The notes beneath the pieces were generated by a model. The model saw only the letters and a list, made by a program, of their open reading frames with translations. It did no database searches and was not told where the DNA came from. A DNA stretch of 31,715 nucleotides from CAYLLT01 sp964591605 (lineage in GTDB: Bacteria > Planctomycetota > Phycisphaerae > UBA1845 > PWPN01), in assembly GCA_964591605.1 (NCBI GenBank), contig CAZQEN010000042.1:1-31715 (forward strand), written 5' to 3'. This document shows positions 6,437-14,634 of this stretch, piece after piece (position 1 is the stretch's first letter; every line of letters begins with the position of its first letter). A program made the translations under genes and the position numbers.

Positions 6437-7725
6437 GCAAGCTGGCGCTGATGGGCGGCCCGAAGGCGGTCCACACCCCCTGGCCTCAATGGCCGGTGTG
6501 GGACGAAAGCGACGAGGCCGCCGTGATCGAGGCGCTGCGCAGCGGCAAGTGGTGGATGTACGCCTACGGCGACGCAGAGCTGGGCAGCGACGCCGCTGTC
6601 CCCGGCGATCGCAGCCAGGTCGAACGGTTCGAGGAGGAATTCGCCGCCCTGCACCGCGTGAAATACGCCCGCGCGGTGACCAACGGCAGCGTCGCTCTGG
6701 ACATCTGCATGCGGGCCATCGACCTGCAGGCCGGCGATGAGGTCATCACCACCCCGTACACGTTTTTTGCCACGTCCGGGTGTATTCTCAATGCCAACGC
6801 GCTGCCGGTTTACGTGGACATCGATCCGGAGACCTACAACATCGATCCGCGCCGCATCGAAGAGGCCATCACCGACCGCACCCGCGCGATTCTCCCGGTC
6901 TACTTCAGCGGCGAGATCGCCGACATGGACGCGATCCGGCGGATCGCCGATCGCCACGGTCTGCGCGTGATCGAAGACGCCGCCCAGTCGCATGGAGCCA
7001 GCCTGCGCGGCGGGCGCTACGCCGGCTCGCTCGGCGACGCCGCCATCTTCAGCTTCCAGGAGTCCAAGTGCCTGACCTGCGGCGAAGGCGGCCTGATCCT
7101 GACGAGCTCGCCGGAACTGGCCGAAGCGGCGTGGAGCCTGCGTCACTACGGCCGGAGCCGCACCGGGCTGTGGTACGAGCATCACCGGCTGGCCTGGAAC
7201 AGCCGCATGTCCGAGCTGCAGGCCGCCCTGCTGCGCAGCCAGTTGCGGCGGCTTGCCCGGCAAAACGCCACGCGCATGCAGAACGTGAGCTACTTCCTCG
7301 AGCGCGTCGCGAGCATCGAGGGCATCACGCCCGTCCGGCTGCACCCGGACGGCGAAACGCGCAGCCATTACCTGGTGATGCTGCGATATGATGCGCGGGC
7401 GTGGGACGGCCTGCCCCGGGCGAGGTTTCTGGAGGCCCTGGCGGCTGAGGGGGTGCCTGCGACGGGAGGCTACTCGTTCCCCAGCTTCGAGAATCCGGTC
7501 TTCCGGCGTCTCGACGTGTCGTCGCCGCGCTCGGTCTATATGATCGGGCGTTCAAAACCGATCGATTACGCCGGCTTCGCCGAGCGCTGCCCCGTCGCGA
7601 TGCGGGCCTGCCGCGAGGAAGCGATCTGGCTGATGCACCCCCTGTTCCTCGGCACCACGCGCGAGGTGGACGGGATCCTTGAGGCATTCCACAAAATCCG
7701 CACGCACTACCGCGAGCTTGTGTGA
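6433..7725 (+). CDS. DegT/DnrJ/EryC1/StrS-family PLP aminotransferase
   Basis: 430 residues from the ATG at 6433, preceded by GGAGG at 6419-6423. The longer frame from 6247 lies inside the previous gene and is rejected. Family signatures: TNGSVALDICMRA (83-95), DEVITTPYTFFAT (102-114), EDAAQSHGA (181-189) and SFQESKCLTCGEGG (207-220), where Lys212 is the predicted PLP Schiff-base lysine. The family transfers amino groups to keto sugars using glutamate or glutamine, usually in making dTDP- or UDP-amino sugars. No nucleotide-sugar genes are near. The overlap with a ceramidase-like hydrolase and neighbouring glycosidase and sugar-kinase genes point instead to amino-sugar or cyclitol catabolism. 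The family call is secure; the direction and substrate are inferred. Confidence 0.93.
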   Translation: MSKLALMGGPKAVHTPWPQWPVWDESDEAAVIEALRSGKWWMYAYGDAELGSDAAVPGDRSQVERFEEEFAALHRVKYARAVTNGSVALDICMRAIDLQAGDEVITTPYTFFATSGCILNANALPVYVDIDPETYNIDPRRIEEAITDRTRAILPVYFSGEIADMDAIRRIADRHGLRVIEDAAQSHGASLRGGRYAGSLGDAAIFSFQESKCLTCGEGGLILTSSPELAEAAWSLRHYGRSRTGLWYEHHRLAWNSRMSELQAALLRSQLRRLARQNATRMQNVSYFLERVASIEGITPVRLHPDGETRSHYLVMLRYDARAWDGLPRARFLEALAAEGVPATGGYSFPSFENPVFRRLDVSSPRSVYMIGRSKPIDYAGFAERCPVAMRACREEAIWLMHPLFLGTTREVDGILEAFHKIRTHYRELV

Positions 7726-7747
7726 TCAGGAAAATCCTCAGACCCGC

Positions 7748-9283
7748 TCAATCCGCTGACAACCGGCGAAACAGGGGTTGAAGCGCGGCATACAGGTCGC
7801 GGTAGAGCGGATAGATCTGGTCATATGTCTTCGCGGCCTTCGCATTGGGTTTTCGCGTGTCATCGACTTTGATGGCCGCGCTGCAGGCCTCCGGGACCGA
7901 CGAGTATTCGCCGATGCCGACCGCCGCGAGTATCGCCACGCCCAGCGCCCCGCCCTCGCGCGTGTTCACCGTGACGACCTTGGCCTTGTACATGTCCGCC
8001 TGCATCTGGCGCCAGAACTCGCTGGCCGCGCCGCCGCCGCTGGCCCGCACCTCGGTGACCGACACGCCGCGGGCCCGCATGAGCTCGACCTGATCGCGCA
8101 TGCCCAGCGTGATCCCTTCGATGACCGATCGGATCAGATGGGCACGCCCGTGCCGCACCGTCAACCCCACCCAACTCCCGCGGGCCTGCGGGTCCGGGTA
8201 CGGGCACCGCTCACCCGTCAAGTACGGCAGGAACAGCAGGCCGTCCGAACCGGCCCCAACCCCCGCTGCCTCCTCGATCATCTTCGGATAGATCTCGCCC
8301 GCGTCGCGTTTCTTCCTGCGTACCGCCGCGACCTCGGCCGCAAACAGCGTGTTGCGCAGCCACTGCAGCGAGCCGCCGGCCGACAGCATGCACCCGAACA
8401 CGCACCATTTACCCGGCACGGCATGGCAGAAAGATTGCAGGTTTCCCGCTTCATTGGGCACCGGCTCGTCGGCATGCGCGAACACGACGCCGCTCGTGCC
8501 CATGGTGGCCGAGACGATGCCCGATCGCACGATCCCGTTGCCCACCGCCCCGGCCGGCTGATCGCCCGCGCCGCCGACCACGGGCGTGCCTTCCGCCAGG
8601 CCGGTCAACTTCGCGACCGCGGCCGTGACCTTGCCGGTCACCTCCGGCGACTCCCAGATCGGCGGTAGCAGCCCCGCGTCGATGTCCAGCTTGTGCAGAA
8701 GCTCGCGATGCCACTGGCGGTTCCTGACGTCCAGCAGCAGCGTCCCGGCCGCATCACTCACCTCGCCCGCAAACTCGCCCGTCAGCTTGAGACGGATGAA
8801 ATCCTTGGGCAGCAGGATCTTGTAAGTCTTTTCGTACGTCTTCGGATCGTGCTTGCGCACCCAGAGGATCTTCGGCGCCGTGAACCCGGTCAGTGCAACG
8901 TTCGAGACCATCGCAATGAGCTGCTCACGCCCGCCGGCCAGGCGTTCGATCTCCTCGCATTCGGCGGCCGTGCGCTGATCGTTCCACAGGAGCGCCCGCC
9001 GCAGCGACTTGCCCGCCTTGTCGACGAATACGCTCCCGTGCATCTGGCCCGACAGGCCGATGCCGCTGATCTGGGTGGGCTTGACTTTCGCCTTCCTGCA
9101 GACTGCCGCCAGTGCCTGGACACTGGCTTCCCACCAGTCGTTGGGCTCCTGCTCCGACCAGCCGGGTTTGGGCGAATAGACCGGATACTCGACGCTCGCC
9201 GTTCCCAGCACCTTCCCGTCCGGCCGGCACAGCAGCACCTTCGTCGCCGACGTCCCCACATCAATGCCGCATAAAACGCCCAT
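7748..9283 (-). CDS. xylB: Xylulokinase (FGGY carbohydrate kinase)
   Basis: 511 residues from the ATG at 9283, with GGGAG six bases upstream; an earlier in-frame start at 9310 is not needed. FGGY kinases transfer phosphate from ATP to a sugar. Motifs fit XylB: GIDVGTSATK (6-15, ATP phosphate binding), SGQMHG (78-83), LLWNDQRT (98-105), GGAGDQPAGAVGNG (237-250, Asp241 the predicted catalytic base) and MGTSGVVF (261-268). M-H after SGQ is typical of D-xylulose kinases rather than glycerol or ribulose kinases. It converges with the aminotransferase gene (22-base gap) and is the last gene of a minus-strand run behind the lyase and two secreted glycosidase-like genes. No xylose isomerase is in view. 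Confidence 0.93.
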   Translation of the reverse strand: MGVLCGIDVGTSATKVLLCRPDGKVLGTASVEYPVYSPKPGWSEQEPNDWWEASVQALAAVCRKAKVKPTQISGIGLSGQMHGSVFVDKAGKSLRRALLWNDQRTAAECEEIERLAGGREQLIAMVSNVALTGFTAPKILWVRKHDPKTYEKTYKILLPKDFIRLKLTGEFAGEVSDAAGTLLLDVRNRQWHRELLHKLDIDAGLLPPIWESPEVTGKVTAAVAKLTGLAEGTPVVGGAGDQPAGAVGNGIVRSGIVSATMGTSGVVFAHADEPVPNEAGNLQSFCHAVPGKWCVFGCMLSAGGSLQWLRNTLFAAEVAAVRRKKRDAGEIYPKMIEEAAGVGAGSDGLLFLPYLTGERCPYPDPQARGSWVGLTVRHGRAHLIRSVIEGITLGMRDQVELMRARGVSVTEVRASGGGAASEFWRQMQADMYKAKVVTVNTREGGALGVAILAAVGIGEYSSVPEACSAAIKVDDTRKPNAKAAKTYDQIYPLYRDLYAALQPLFRRLSAD

Positions 9284-9346
9284 GTCGTGCTCCCTGTCTG
9301 GATGTTCCACTTGAACCGGCGGGCAGTATACCGTCGAGACGACCCC

Positions 9347-10249
9347 TCAACCGCGCGGATCATCAAAGAGTCGCAGCTCGGGCGGGCGGCGCAGGGCGAG
9401 GATCTCGGGCAGGCCCAGCAGCTCCTTGATCTGCGCAAATGACATCATCTCGTCTTTAAGAGAATCAACGCGGCCCTCGGTCTTGAACCTCTCGATCAGC
9501 CGCTGAATCGCCGCGCCCGCGACCAGCAGCGTCTCGATCGGACAGACCGCGATCTGATAGCCCATCTCCTGGAGCGCGTCGCAGTCCACGATCGGCGTGA
9601 GCCCGCCGGTGAGCATGTTCACGAGCAGCGGGTACTTCACGTCGAACGGAATCCGCTCCAGCTCCTCGCGGCTCTCGGGCGCCTCGATAAAGCAGACGTC
9701 CGCGCCGACTTCGCCGTAGCGGTTCGCCCGCTCGATCGCGGCGTCGATCCCGTGGACGGCGCGGGCGTCGGTGCGGGCAACGATGACGAAATCGCGATCG
9801 CGCCGCGCGTCCATGGCGACCCTGAGCTTCTCGACCATCTCCTCGGCGGCGATCACCTGCTTGCCGGCAAAATGCCCGCAGCGTTTAGGCGAGATCTGGT
9901 CCTCGAGAATCACCCCCGCCGCCCCCGCCGATTCGAATTCGCGGATCGTGCGCTGCACGTTCTGCAGATCGCCGTGGCCGGTGTCGCCGTCGGCGATCAG
10001 CGGCACGCGAATCCGGGCGGTCATCCGCCGCACGGCCTCAGCCATCTCCGTCAGCGTCATCAGCCCCACGTCGGGCATGCCCAGCACGCTGGCCGACACG
10101 CCGAATCCGCCGATGAACAGCATCTCCAGGCCGGCCGCCTCGGCAATCCGCGCTGCGAACACATCATGCACCCCGAGCGTGCGGATGATCCCCGGCGCGG
10201 CCAGCAGTTCGCGCATGCGTCGCGTCGGTTTGTCCTGTGGCGTTTGCAT
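9347..10249 (-). CDS. Isocitrate lyase / PEP phosphomutase superfamily lyase
   Basis: 300 residues from the ATG at 10249; the longer frame to 10333 runs into the preceding gene's C-terminus. Seen are a TIM-barrel start GIIRTLGVHDVFAARIAEAAG, FIGGFGVSAS, ADGDTGHG (86-93, metal-binding acids) and EDQISPKRCGHFAGK (116-130). The K-R-C-G-H segment carries the catalytic cysteine found in isocitrate, 2-methylisocitrate and related lyases but not in PEP mutase, so C-C bond cleavage is favoured. Substrate candidates are methylisocitrate, dimethylmalate or another 2-alkylmalate-like acid. The start is ten bases downstream of the preceding secreted-glycosidase stop, suggesting one transcript that continues into xylB. 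Substrate assignment is open. Confidence 0.88.
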   Translation of the reverse strand: MQTPQDKPTRRMRELLAAPGIIRTLGVHDVFAARIAEAAGLEMLFIGGFGVSASVLGMPDVGLMTLTEMAEAVRRMTARIRVPLIADGDTGHGDLQNVQRTIREFESAGAAGVILEDQISPKRCGHFAGKQVIAAEEMVEKLRVAMDARRDRDFVIVARTDARAVHGIDAAIERANRYGEVGADVCFIEAPESREELERIPFDVKYPLLVNMLTGGLTPIVDCDALQEMGYQIAVCPIETLLVAGAAIQRLIERFKTEGRVDSLKDEMMSFAQIKELLGLPEILALRRPPELRLFDDPRG

Positions 10250-10259
10250 GGTTGCCGAT

Positions 10260-11462
10260 TCAGGGCAATAAGAACAGCCGTCCCTGCCCGGCGTCGAGCG
10301 AGAGCTGCAGGCCGGGCATCGCCGGGCTGTCATCGAGCAGGGGCGTCTCCCGGCCGGTCTTCGGATCGACTTCCTTCACATCGGCGGCGTCGGCATCGAA
10401 CTCGACCGTCGGCCACGCGCTGTATGCGAAGTGATAGTTGTTCAGCATCACCGCCCGGCGTCTATCCGCATGCTTGAAGGCCCCGACCAGGTAATCACCC
10501 TGATCGAGCGAGCGGATCGGCGAGCCTTTCAGCACCGCCGCCGCGTCTCCCTTCGGCGTCACCCGGTACACGCCGGTGCTCATCAGCTTCATGATTGTCG
10601 GACCCAGATTCCGAATCGCCGCGTTGATCCGTTTCGCCTCGTCATAGTGCCGCGTACGCCGCCCCTCGGCGGTCAGAATCGCCCCGCCCTTTGGGAATTC
10701 ACCGCCGCCCGGCGTCCAGTAGCAGAAATACATCACGCCTTTGGCCCCATAAGCCAGCGACGTGTAGATCTGCCAGCGGAGCTGTGCCTCGGTCGGGTCG
10801 GAGTGCGGCCCGAACGGCATCGTGTTGAAGAAGTTCCAGAACGGGACATCCGCCGCGAGCGATTCCTTCCGCATGACCTCGAGGTTCTGACAATACGTGT
10901 CGCGTCCGTCCGCATCCGGCCGGAACATGGGGTAGTGGTCCATGCTCAGAACGTCCGGCCGTACCTCCTTCATGAAGCGGCTGACGTGCTCTTCATACGT
11001 GGGGGTGCCGAGCTGGCCGGCGTTGGCGTAATTGGGAAACAGGTTGATGTAGGCCAGCTTGCCCGGCCGTGCCGCACGGACGGCGTCCACCGCTTCGCGC
11101 AGTTTCGGGAAGTCCGCCGCGTTGGGCTCGTCTCGGATCGAATAGCCCCAGCACGCCGGGCCGTCCGGCAGCCGGTCGGCGGGCCCGTCGCCCCGGCTGA
11201 TGACCGCCCGCAGGTCGTACTTCTCACACAGTTTCAACGCCTGCTCGTTCTGTTCACGCGTCCTGGCCGCAAAGCCGGTGATGACGAACGTGAAATTCGC
11301 CTCGGCGATCTCGGCGTAGCGTGCATCTTCGGGAGGCGGATCGACCCAGAAGCCGATGGCGATCCGATCCTGCACGAACCGCGTTTCACCAGCGGCCGGA
11401 CGGGTCAGAAACGCAGTGATGAGGCAGAAAACGAAGGTGCAGAGACAGTGCGTGCGATTCAT
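10260..11462 (-). CDS. Secreted TIM-barrel glycosidase-like protein
   Basis: 400 residues from the ATG at 11462. Residues 1-25 form a Sec signal peptide (MNRTHCLCTF...LTRPAAGE). The mature part shows barrel strands FTFVITGF, DLRAVIS, LAYINLFPNY, DVLSMDHYPM and GVMYFCYW. The motif WGYSIRDEP (105-113) places a glutamate at the end of a strand, as in acid/base residues of GH-A-clan enzymes, and LSMDHYPM (172-179) contains a second acid. A C-terminal beta domain (residues about 320-400) follows. Similar proteins in Planctomycetota are annotated only as hypothetical or beta-galactosidase-like. It starts 32 bases after the stop of the large glycosidase and ends ten bases before the lyase. Export and fold are likely; the substrate is unknown. 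Confidence 0.75.
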   Translation of the reverse strand: MNRTHCLCTFVFCLITAFLTRPAAGETRFVQDRIAIGFWVDPPPEDARYAEIAEANFTFVITGFAARTREQNEQALKLCEKYDLRAVISRGDGPADRLPDGPACWGYSIRDEPNAADFPKLREAVDAVRAARPGKLAYINLFPNYANAGQLGTPTYEEHVSRFMKEVRPDVLSMDHYPMFRPDADGRDTYCQNLEVMRKESLAADVPFWNFFNTMPFGPHSDPTEAQLRWQIYTSLAYGAKGVMYFCYWTPGGGEFPKGGAILTAEGRRTRHYDEAKRINAAIRNLGPTIMKLMSTGVYRVTPKGDAAAVLKGSPIRSLDQGDYLVGAFKHADRRRAVMLNNYHFAYSAWPTVEFDADAADVKEVDPKTGRETPLLDDSPAMPGLQLSLDAGQGRLFLLP

Positions 11463-11494
11463 GGTTGTGACCCTATGACGCCGCAAAGAACGGG

Positions 11495-13690
11495 TCAAGG
11501 CATCCCCGAGAGCCTGACCTTCCAGTCCCCGGGCGGCGTCTGAACCTGGCAACGGCGCTTTTCGGGCCCTTCCTGACGAATGACGATTTCGCGATCCTGC
11601 GATGCGGTGATCGTGAGCTTCATGTCGTGCAGCGCGATCCGCTCGATGGTGAGCGACGGCCAGTCCTTCGGCAGCTTCGGTTCGATCCGGCAGCCCTCGA
11701 CCGTCGGCTGAAAACCCATGAAGCCGTACAGCATCACCTGCGGCACGAGAATCGACTCGAAGAACTCCTTGTCGAGGCCCAGTCCGCCGGGGACATTGCC
11801 GCCCTGCATCGTGCCTTTGGCCGGATCGCTGTAGTACGCGCGGTAACCGCCGGCCGCCTGCGTCTCGTCGAACCAGGTGCAGATCTCGCTGAGCCGCTTC
11901 GACACACCCTCGGGGCCGTTGGTCATCAACTCGGCCATCAAATCGTGATACGAAAAGCCCAGCACGCCGCCGCCGTCCTGCACCTGTGCGCCGAACGGGA
12001 TCGACTCCGGGTTCGTCCACCCCCAGAAGTAGTAGTCGATGTTCCGTTTCGTCGTCGACCGCGGGCCGAACCGCCAGTGGTAGATGTCCGCGCCTTTCGA
12101 TGTATCGTCTTCAACCGTCCGCTCCCCGTTGATCCACGCGCGGATCAATTTCGCCTGCTCGGGCATCGCAAAACCGTAGTAGATGGCCTCGTTGTTGAGA
12201 AACGTGAAACCGAAGTCATACATGCGGCCTTCGAGATCTACGGTGCCGAAGCGGCCGGTCCTCTTATTCCAGAATCGCTGCGTTCCGTAGTCTTTCACCT
12301 CCTTTGCGTGCTGGCGCAGGTCGGCCACGTCAAACGCATCCGCACCGGTGGCCACGTTCCACTCCGGGTGCATCGCGATCTGCTCTTCGAGCTCCGCCAG
12401 GTCGAGCACGGCGTCATAGTAGTACACCGTCCCCAGCGCGTCCTCGCCGCCCCAGGGCAGAATGTCCCAGTAGTTGCTCCCGATGCCCTCGCCGGGGATG
12501 ACCACCTTCTTGCCCTCGACGTAGCGCACGCCGCTGCGGCCCTCGTGCCCGGCCCACGTCGTATAGACGCACTTGCGCTTCCGCGTGTCGAATTCGCGCA
12601 TCATGAACCGCATGGCCGTGCGGATCCGCCCGATCTGGCCGCGAAGGAACGCCAGATCGCGCGTCCACGCGAAGTAGTCGCTGCAGCCGCGGAGCCAGTT
12701 CGTGTTGTTGATGTTGTGCCGCGTGTCGCAGGCGGTGTGGAACGACTTGATGACCACCTGCGCGGGGCCGGCATTGTCGAAACAGATCCGCACGCCGGTG
12801 ATCGTGCCCTTCCAGGTGGCGACGCGATAGACCGGGATCATCGTCCGCGTCTCGCCGATCTGCGTATTGAGCGGACCGGTCACGGGTGAGAAATACATCC
12901 GGCGATCCGCAGAAAACTCTGGCGCGTCCTTCGTCGTCCACTCCACGTAGCAGTTCGCCCCGTCGAGCCCGCCCGCCCACCAGTTGAGCCGCAGCCAGGG
13001 CGAAATCCGGGCCTCGATGGCAAACGGGGGCGTCTGAGCCGTCGCACGAGGCTCGCTCAGCTCAACCGGCCAGCCCTTGTCGTTGATCTCGCTGCCTTTC
13101 GCACCCGCCAGCGTCCATCCGTCGGGTTTCGCCGGCGGGGCATCGTAGCCTCCCACGCCTGTCCCGCGAAAATGCCAGCCAATCCCGCCCGCCTGCATCC
13201 ACAACGGGAACGGCCAGCCCTCGGAATGGGCGAGCCCGTCGTGCTGATGCGTGTGAATGTAGCCCTCAGCGCTCATCCCGCGGCCCGCCAGCGCCGCCGC
13301 CCAGCGCTGCCGCATCGCCTTGCTCCCGGGCGCCGGCCACAACGTGGACATCGGCATCCACTCGTCCCACAGCGGGATCAGCGGCCCCGCCGGTTCGTAG
13401 TGCAGCCAGAACAGCCGCCGCAGGCTGTCCATCTCCTTCTCGCGGCCCGGCACGACGAAGCGCGGAAAATCGTCGGGAACCTTGATCTCGGCCGGCGCGG
13501 CGAGCGCCGGCAGCGCGGCCAGCAGCGCCAGGAGCCCAATGGGTATGGCCAGTTGTCCGCTCCCGGTGTGGCACGGGCATCCTGCCCGTGGACGTCGCGC
13601 GGGCATCCTGCCCCTGCCCCCATGGGCCGGAAGCCCATGCGACCAACACGGCCTGGAAGGCCGTGCCACATTCTGCGAAACTCGTGTCAT
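11495..13690 (-). CDS. Large secreted glycosidase-like protein, (alpha/alpha)6 type, with repeat-encoded N-terminal insert
   Basis: 731 residues from the ATG at 13690, which has a strong Shine-Dalgarno (GAGGAGG, 13698-13704) seven bases upstream. After an odd 46-residue lead comes a signal-peptide core (LAIPIGLLALLAALPALA, 47-64). The body has a beta-sandwich-like part (about 70-330) and a helical region with FLRGQIGRIRTAMRFM, GSNYWDILPWGGEDALGTVYYYDA and MYDFGFTFLNNEAIYYG, resembling alpha/alpha barrel glycosidases of the GH78/GH63/GH65/GH95 type. The C-terminus (TVEGCRIEPKLP...) fits the closing beta domain of such enzymes. Codons 8-41 consist exactly of a 102-base hairpin repeat; without it an ordinary signal peptide remains. 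The gene is divergent from a lipoprotein gene only 40 bases away. Family level is inferred; substrate unknown. Confidence 0.78.
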   Translation of the reverse strand: MTRVSQNVARPSRPCWSHGLPAHGGRGRMPARRPRAGCPCHTGSGQLAIPIGLLALLAALPALAAPAEIKVPDDFPRFVVPGREKEMDSLRRLFWLHYEPAGPLIPLWDEWMPMSTLWPAPGSKAMRQRWAAALAGRGMSAEGYIHTHQHDGLAHSEGWPFPLWMQAGGIGWHFRGTGVGGYDAPPAKPDGWTLAGAKGSEINDKGWPVELSEPRATAQTPPFAIEARISPWLRLNWWAGGLDGANCYVEWTTKDAPEFSADRRMYFSPVTGPLNTQIGETRTMIPVYRVATWKGTITGVRICFDNAGPAQVVIKSFHTACDTRHNINNTNWLRGCSDYFAWTRDLAFLRGQIGRIRTAMRFMMREFDTRKRKCVYTTWAGHEGRSGVRYVEGKKVVIPGEGIGSNYWDILPWGGEDALGTVYYYDAVLDLAELEEQIAMHPEWNVATGADAFDVADLRQHAKEVKDYGTQRFWNKRTGRFGTVDLEGRMYDFGFTFLNNEAIYYGFAMPEQAKLIRAWINGERTVEDDTSKGADIYHWRFGPRSTTKRNIDYYFWGWTNPESIPFGAQVQDGGGVLGFSYHDLMAELMTNGPEGVSKRLSEICTWFDETQAAGGYRAYYSDPAKGTMQGGNVPGGLGLDKEFFESILVPQVMLYGFMGFQPTVEGCRIEPKLPKDWPSLTIERIALHDMKLTITASQDREIVIRQEGPEKRRCQVQTPPGDWKVRLSGMP
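13568..13669. repeat. Composite hairpin repeat (GTGGCAC-bounded), inside a coding region
   Basis: 102 bases bounded by GTGGCAC and GTGCCAC. Four hairpins follow one another: CACGGGCA-TCC-TGCCCGTG (13572-13590), GGGCA-TCC-TGCCC (13601-13613), CATGGGC-CGGAA-GCCCATG (13621-13639) and CACGGCC-TGGAA-GGCCGTG (13647-13665). It corresponds exactly to codons 8-41 of the secreted glycosidase gene. A related element lies at 30123-30191. The structure resembles REP/BIME-type mobile palindromes; mobility is inferred. Confidence 0.85.
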
Positions 13691-13697
13691 CCGGATG

Positions 13698-13704
13698 CCT
13701 CCTC
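13698..13704 (-). promoter_or_regulatory. Shine-Dalgarno that fixes the start of the large glycosidase gene
   Basis: GAGGAGG on the minus strand, seven bases before the ATG at 13690. It shows that translation begins outside the repeat, so the repeat is translated rather than being a leader, although an internal ATG exists at 13606. Confidence 0.7.
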
Positions 13705-13730
13705 AGGTCGCTCTGGAACACGAGGTCATG

Positions 13731-14573
13731 ATGCAGCCCATCACACGAATCGTCCAGCCGTCGCACGCCACTGGGTCGCCGCTGATTCTACTGGTGGTCG
13801 TCGCGGCCGGCTGCGGCGCCCCCGCTCGATCACTCAAACCCTACCGGATTGAAGCCGATTTCCGGCAGATGGTCAGCTTCGAATCTGCCGCCCTGCCGGG
13901 GAACATCTTCAAGGTCGTCATTCCCGAAATCATCACCGATCGACAGGAAACGCTGGTCCCGTGGAGCCAGGAGCCGCAGCCCTGGAACATCGAGACGGAC
14001 CGTGCGTGGTGGGAATGCCGCATTCCCAACAGGATCCGCATGCGGGCCGAGCTGCGCTTCGGCGCCGACGCGATCGAGGCCGAAGTGGAGATGACCAACC
14101 AGTCGGACCGCACCTGGGAGAACGCGAACGCCTTCACCTGCTTCGCGTTCTACTCCGCGCCGCTGTTCGATGATCCGACGATGAAACGCGTGTTTTTCCC
14201 GGTCGCGGGAAAGTGGCGGGCTGTGGGAGAGTTATTCGCCGAGCACAGCCCCGGCATCGGGCCGTACACGTTCTTTCCCGTCAAGGGAGGGCCGGCGCTC
14301 GAGGACATGAACGTCTGCCGGCTGGTAAAGCAGCGCCATCCGCAGGTGGTGGACTACGGCGCCGCCTGCGTCGTGTCTAAGGACGGCCGGTGGGTGCTCG
14401 GCGTCAGTGCCGACCGCCCCGCGTACGTCTTCTGCAACCGCTGCGAGCGCTGCATCCATGCCAACCCGCTGTACGACCCCATCGCCCCCGGCCAGACCGC
14501 CCGCGCCGCCACGCACATCCGCATCCTCCGCGGCGGCATCGCCGATTTCGAACGGACGATCCGGCCGGGATGA
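13731..14573 (+). CDS. Putative lipoprotein of unknown function
   Basis: 280 residues from the ATG at 13731, with GAGG five bases upstream (a second ATG lies directly before it at 13728). The N-terminus has a hydrophobic stretch SPLILLVVVAAGC ending in Cys28, an acceptable lipobox, so a lipoprotein is predicted. The rest is beta-rich with many aromatic residues: WWECRIPNRIRMRAELRFGADAIEAEVEM and ENANAFTCFAFYSAPLF. A cluster CNRCERCIHANP near residue 235 has three cysteines. It resembles sugar-cluster accessory proteins of Planctomycetota but no named domain is recognised. It is divergent from the large glycosidase and is followed 61 bases later by another secreted protein gene, probably in the same transcript. 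Confidence 0.75.
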   Translation: MQPITRIVQPSHATGSPLILLVVVAAGCGAPARSLKPYRIEADFRQMVSFESAALPGNIFKVVIPEIITDRQETLVPWSQEPQPWNIETDRAWWECRIPNRIRMRAELRFGADAIEAEVEMTNQSDRTWENANAFTCFAFYSAPLFDDPTMKRVFFPVAGKWRAVGELFAEHSPGIGPYTFFPVKGGPALEDMNVCRLVKQRHPQVVDYGAACVVSKDGRWVLGVSADRPAYVFCNRCERCIHANPLYDPIAPGQTARAATHIRILRGGIADFERTIRPG

Positions 14574-14634
14574 GCGTCCCACCTCTCCCCAGGCGCTTGA
14601 CCGCCCGACACCCGATTCATAGCCTCACACCCGT

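Noticed and set aside
10431..11543. 370-aa plus-strand frame opposite the secreted glycosidase
   Set aside because: Antisense shadow; the minus frame has a signal peptide and barrel motifs.
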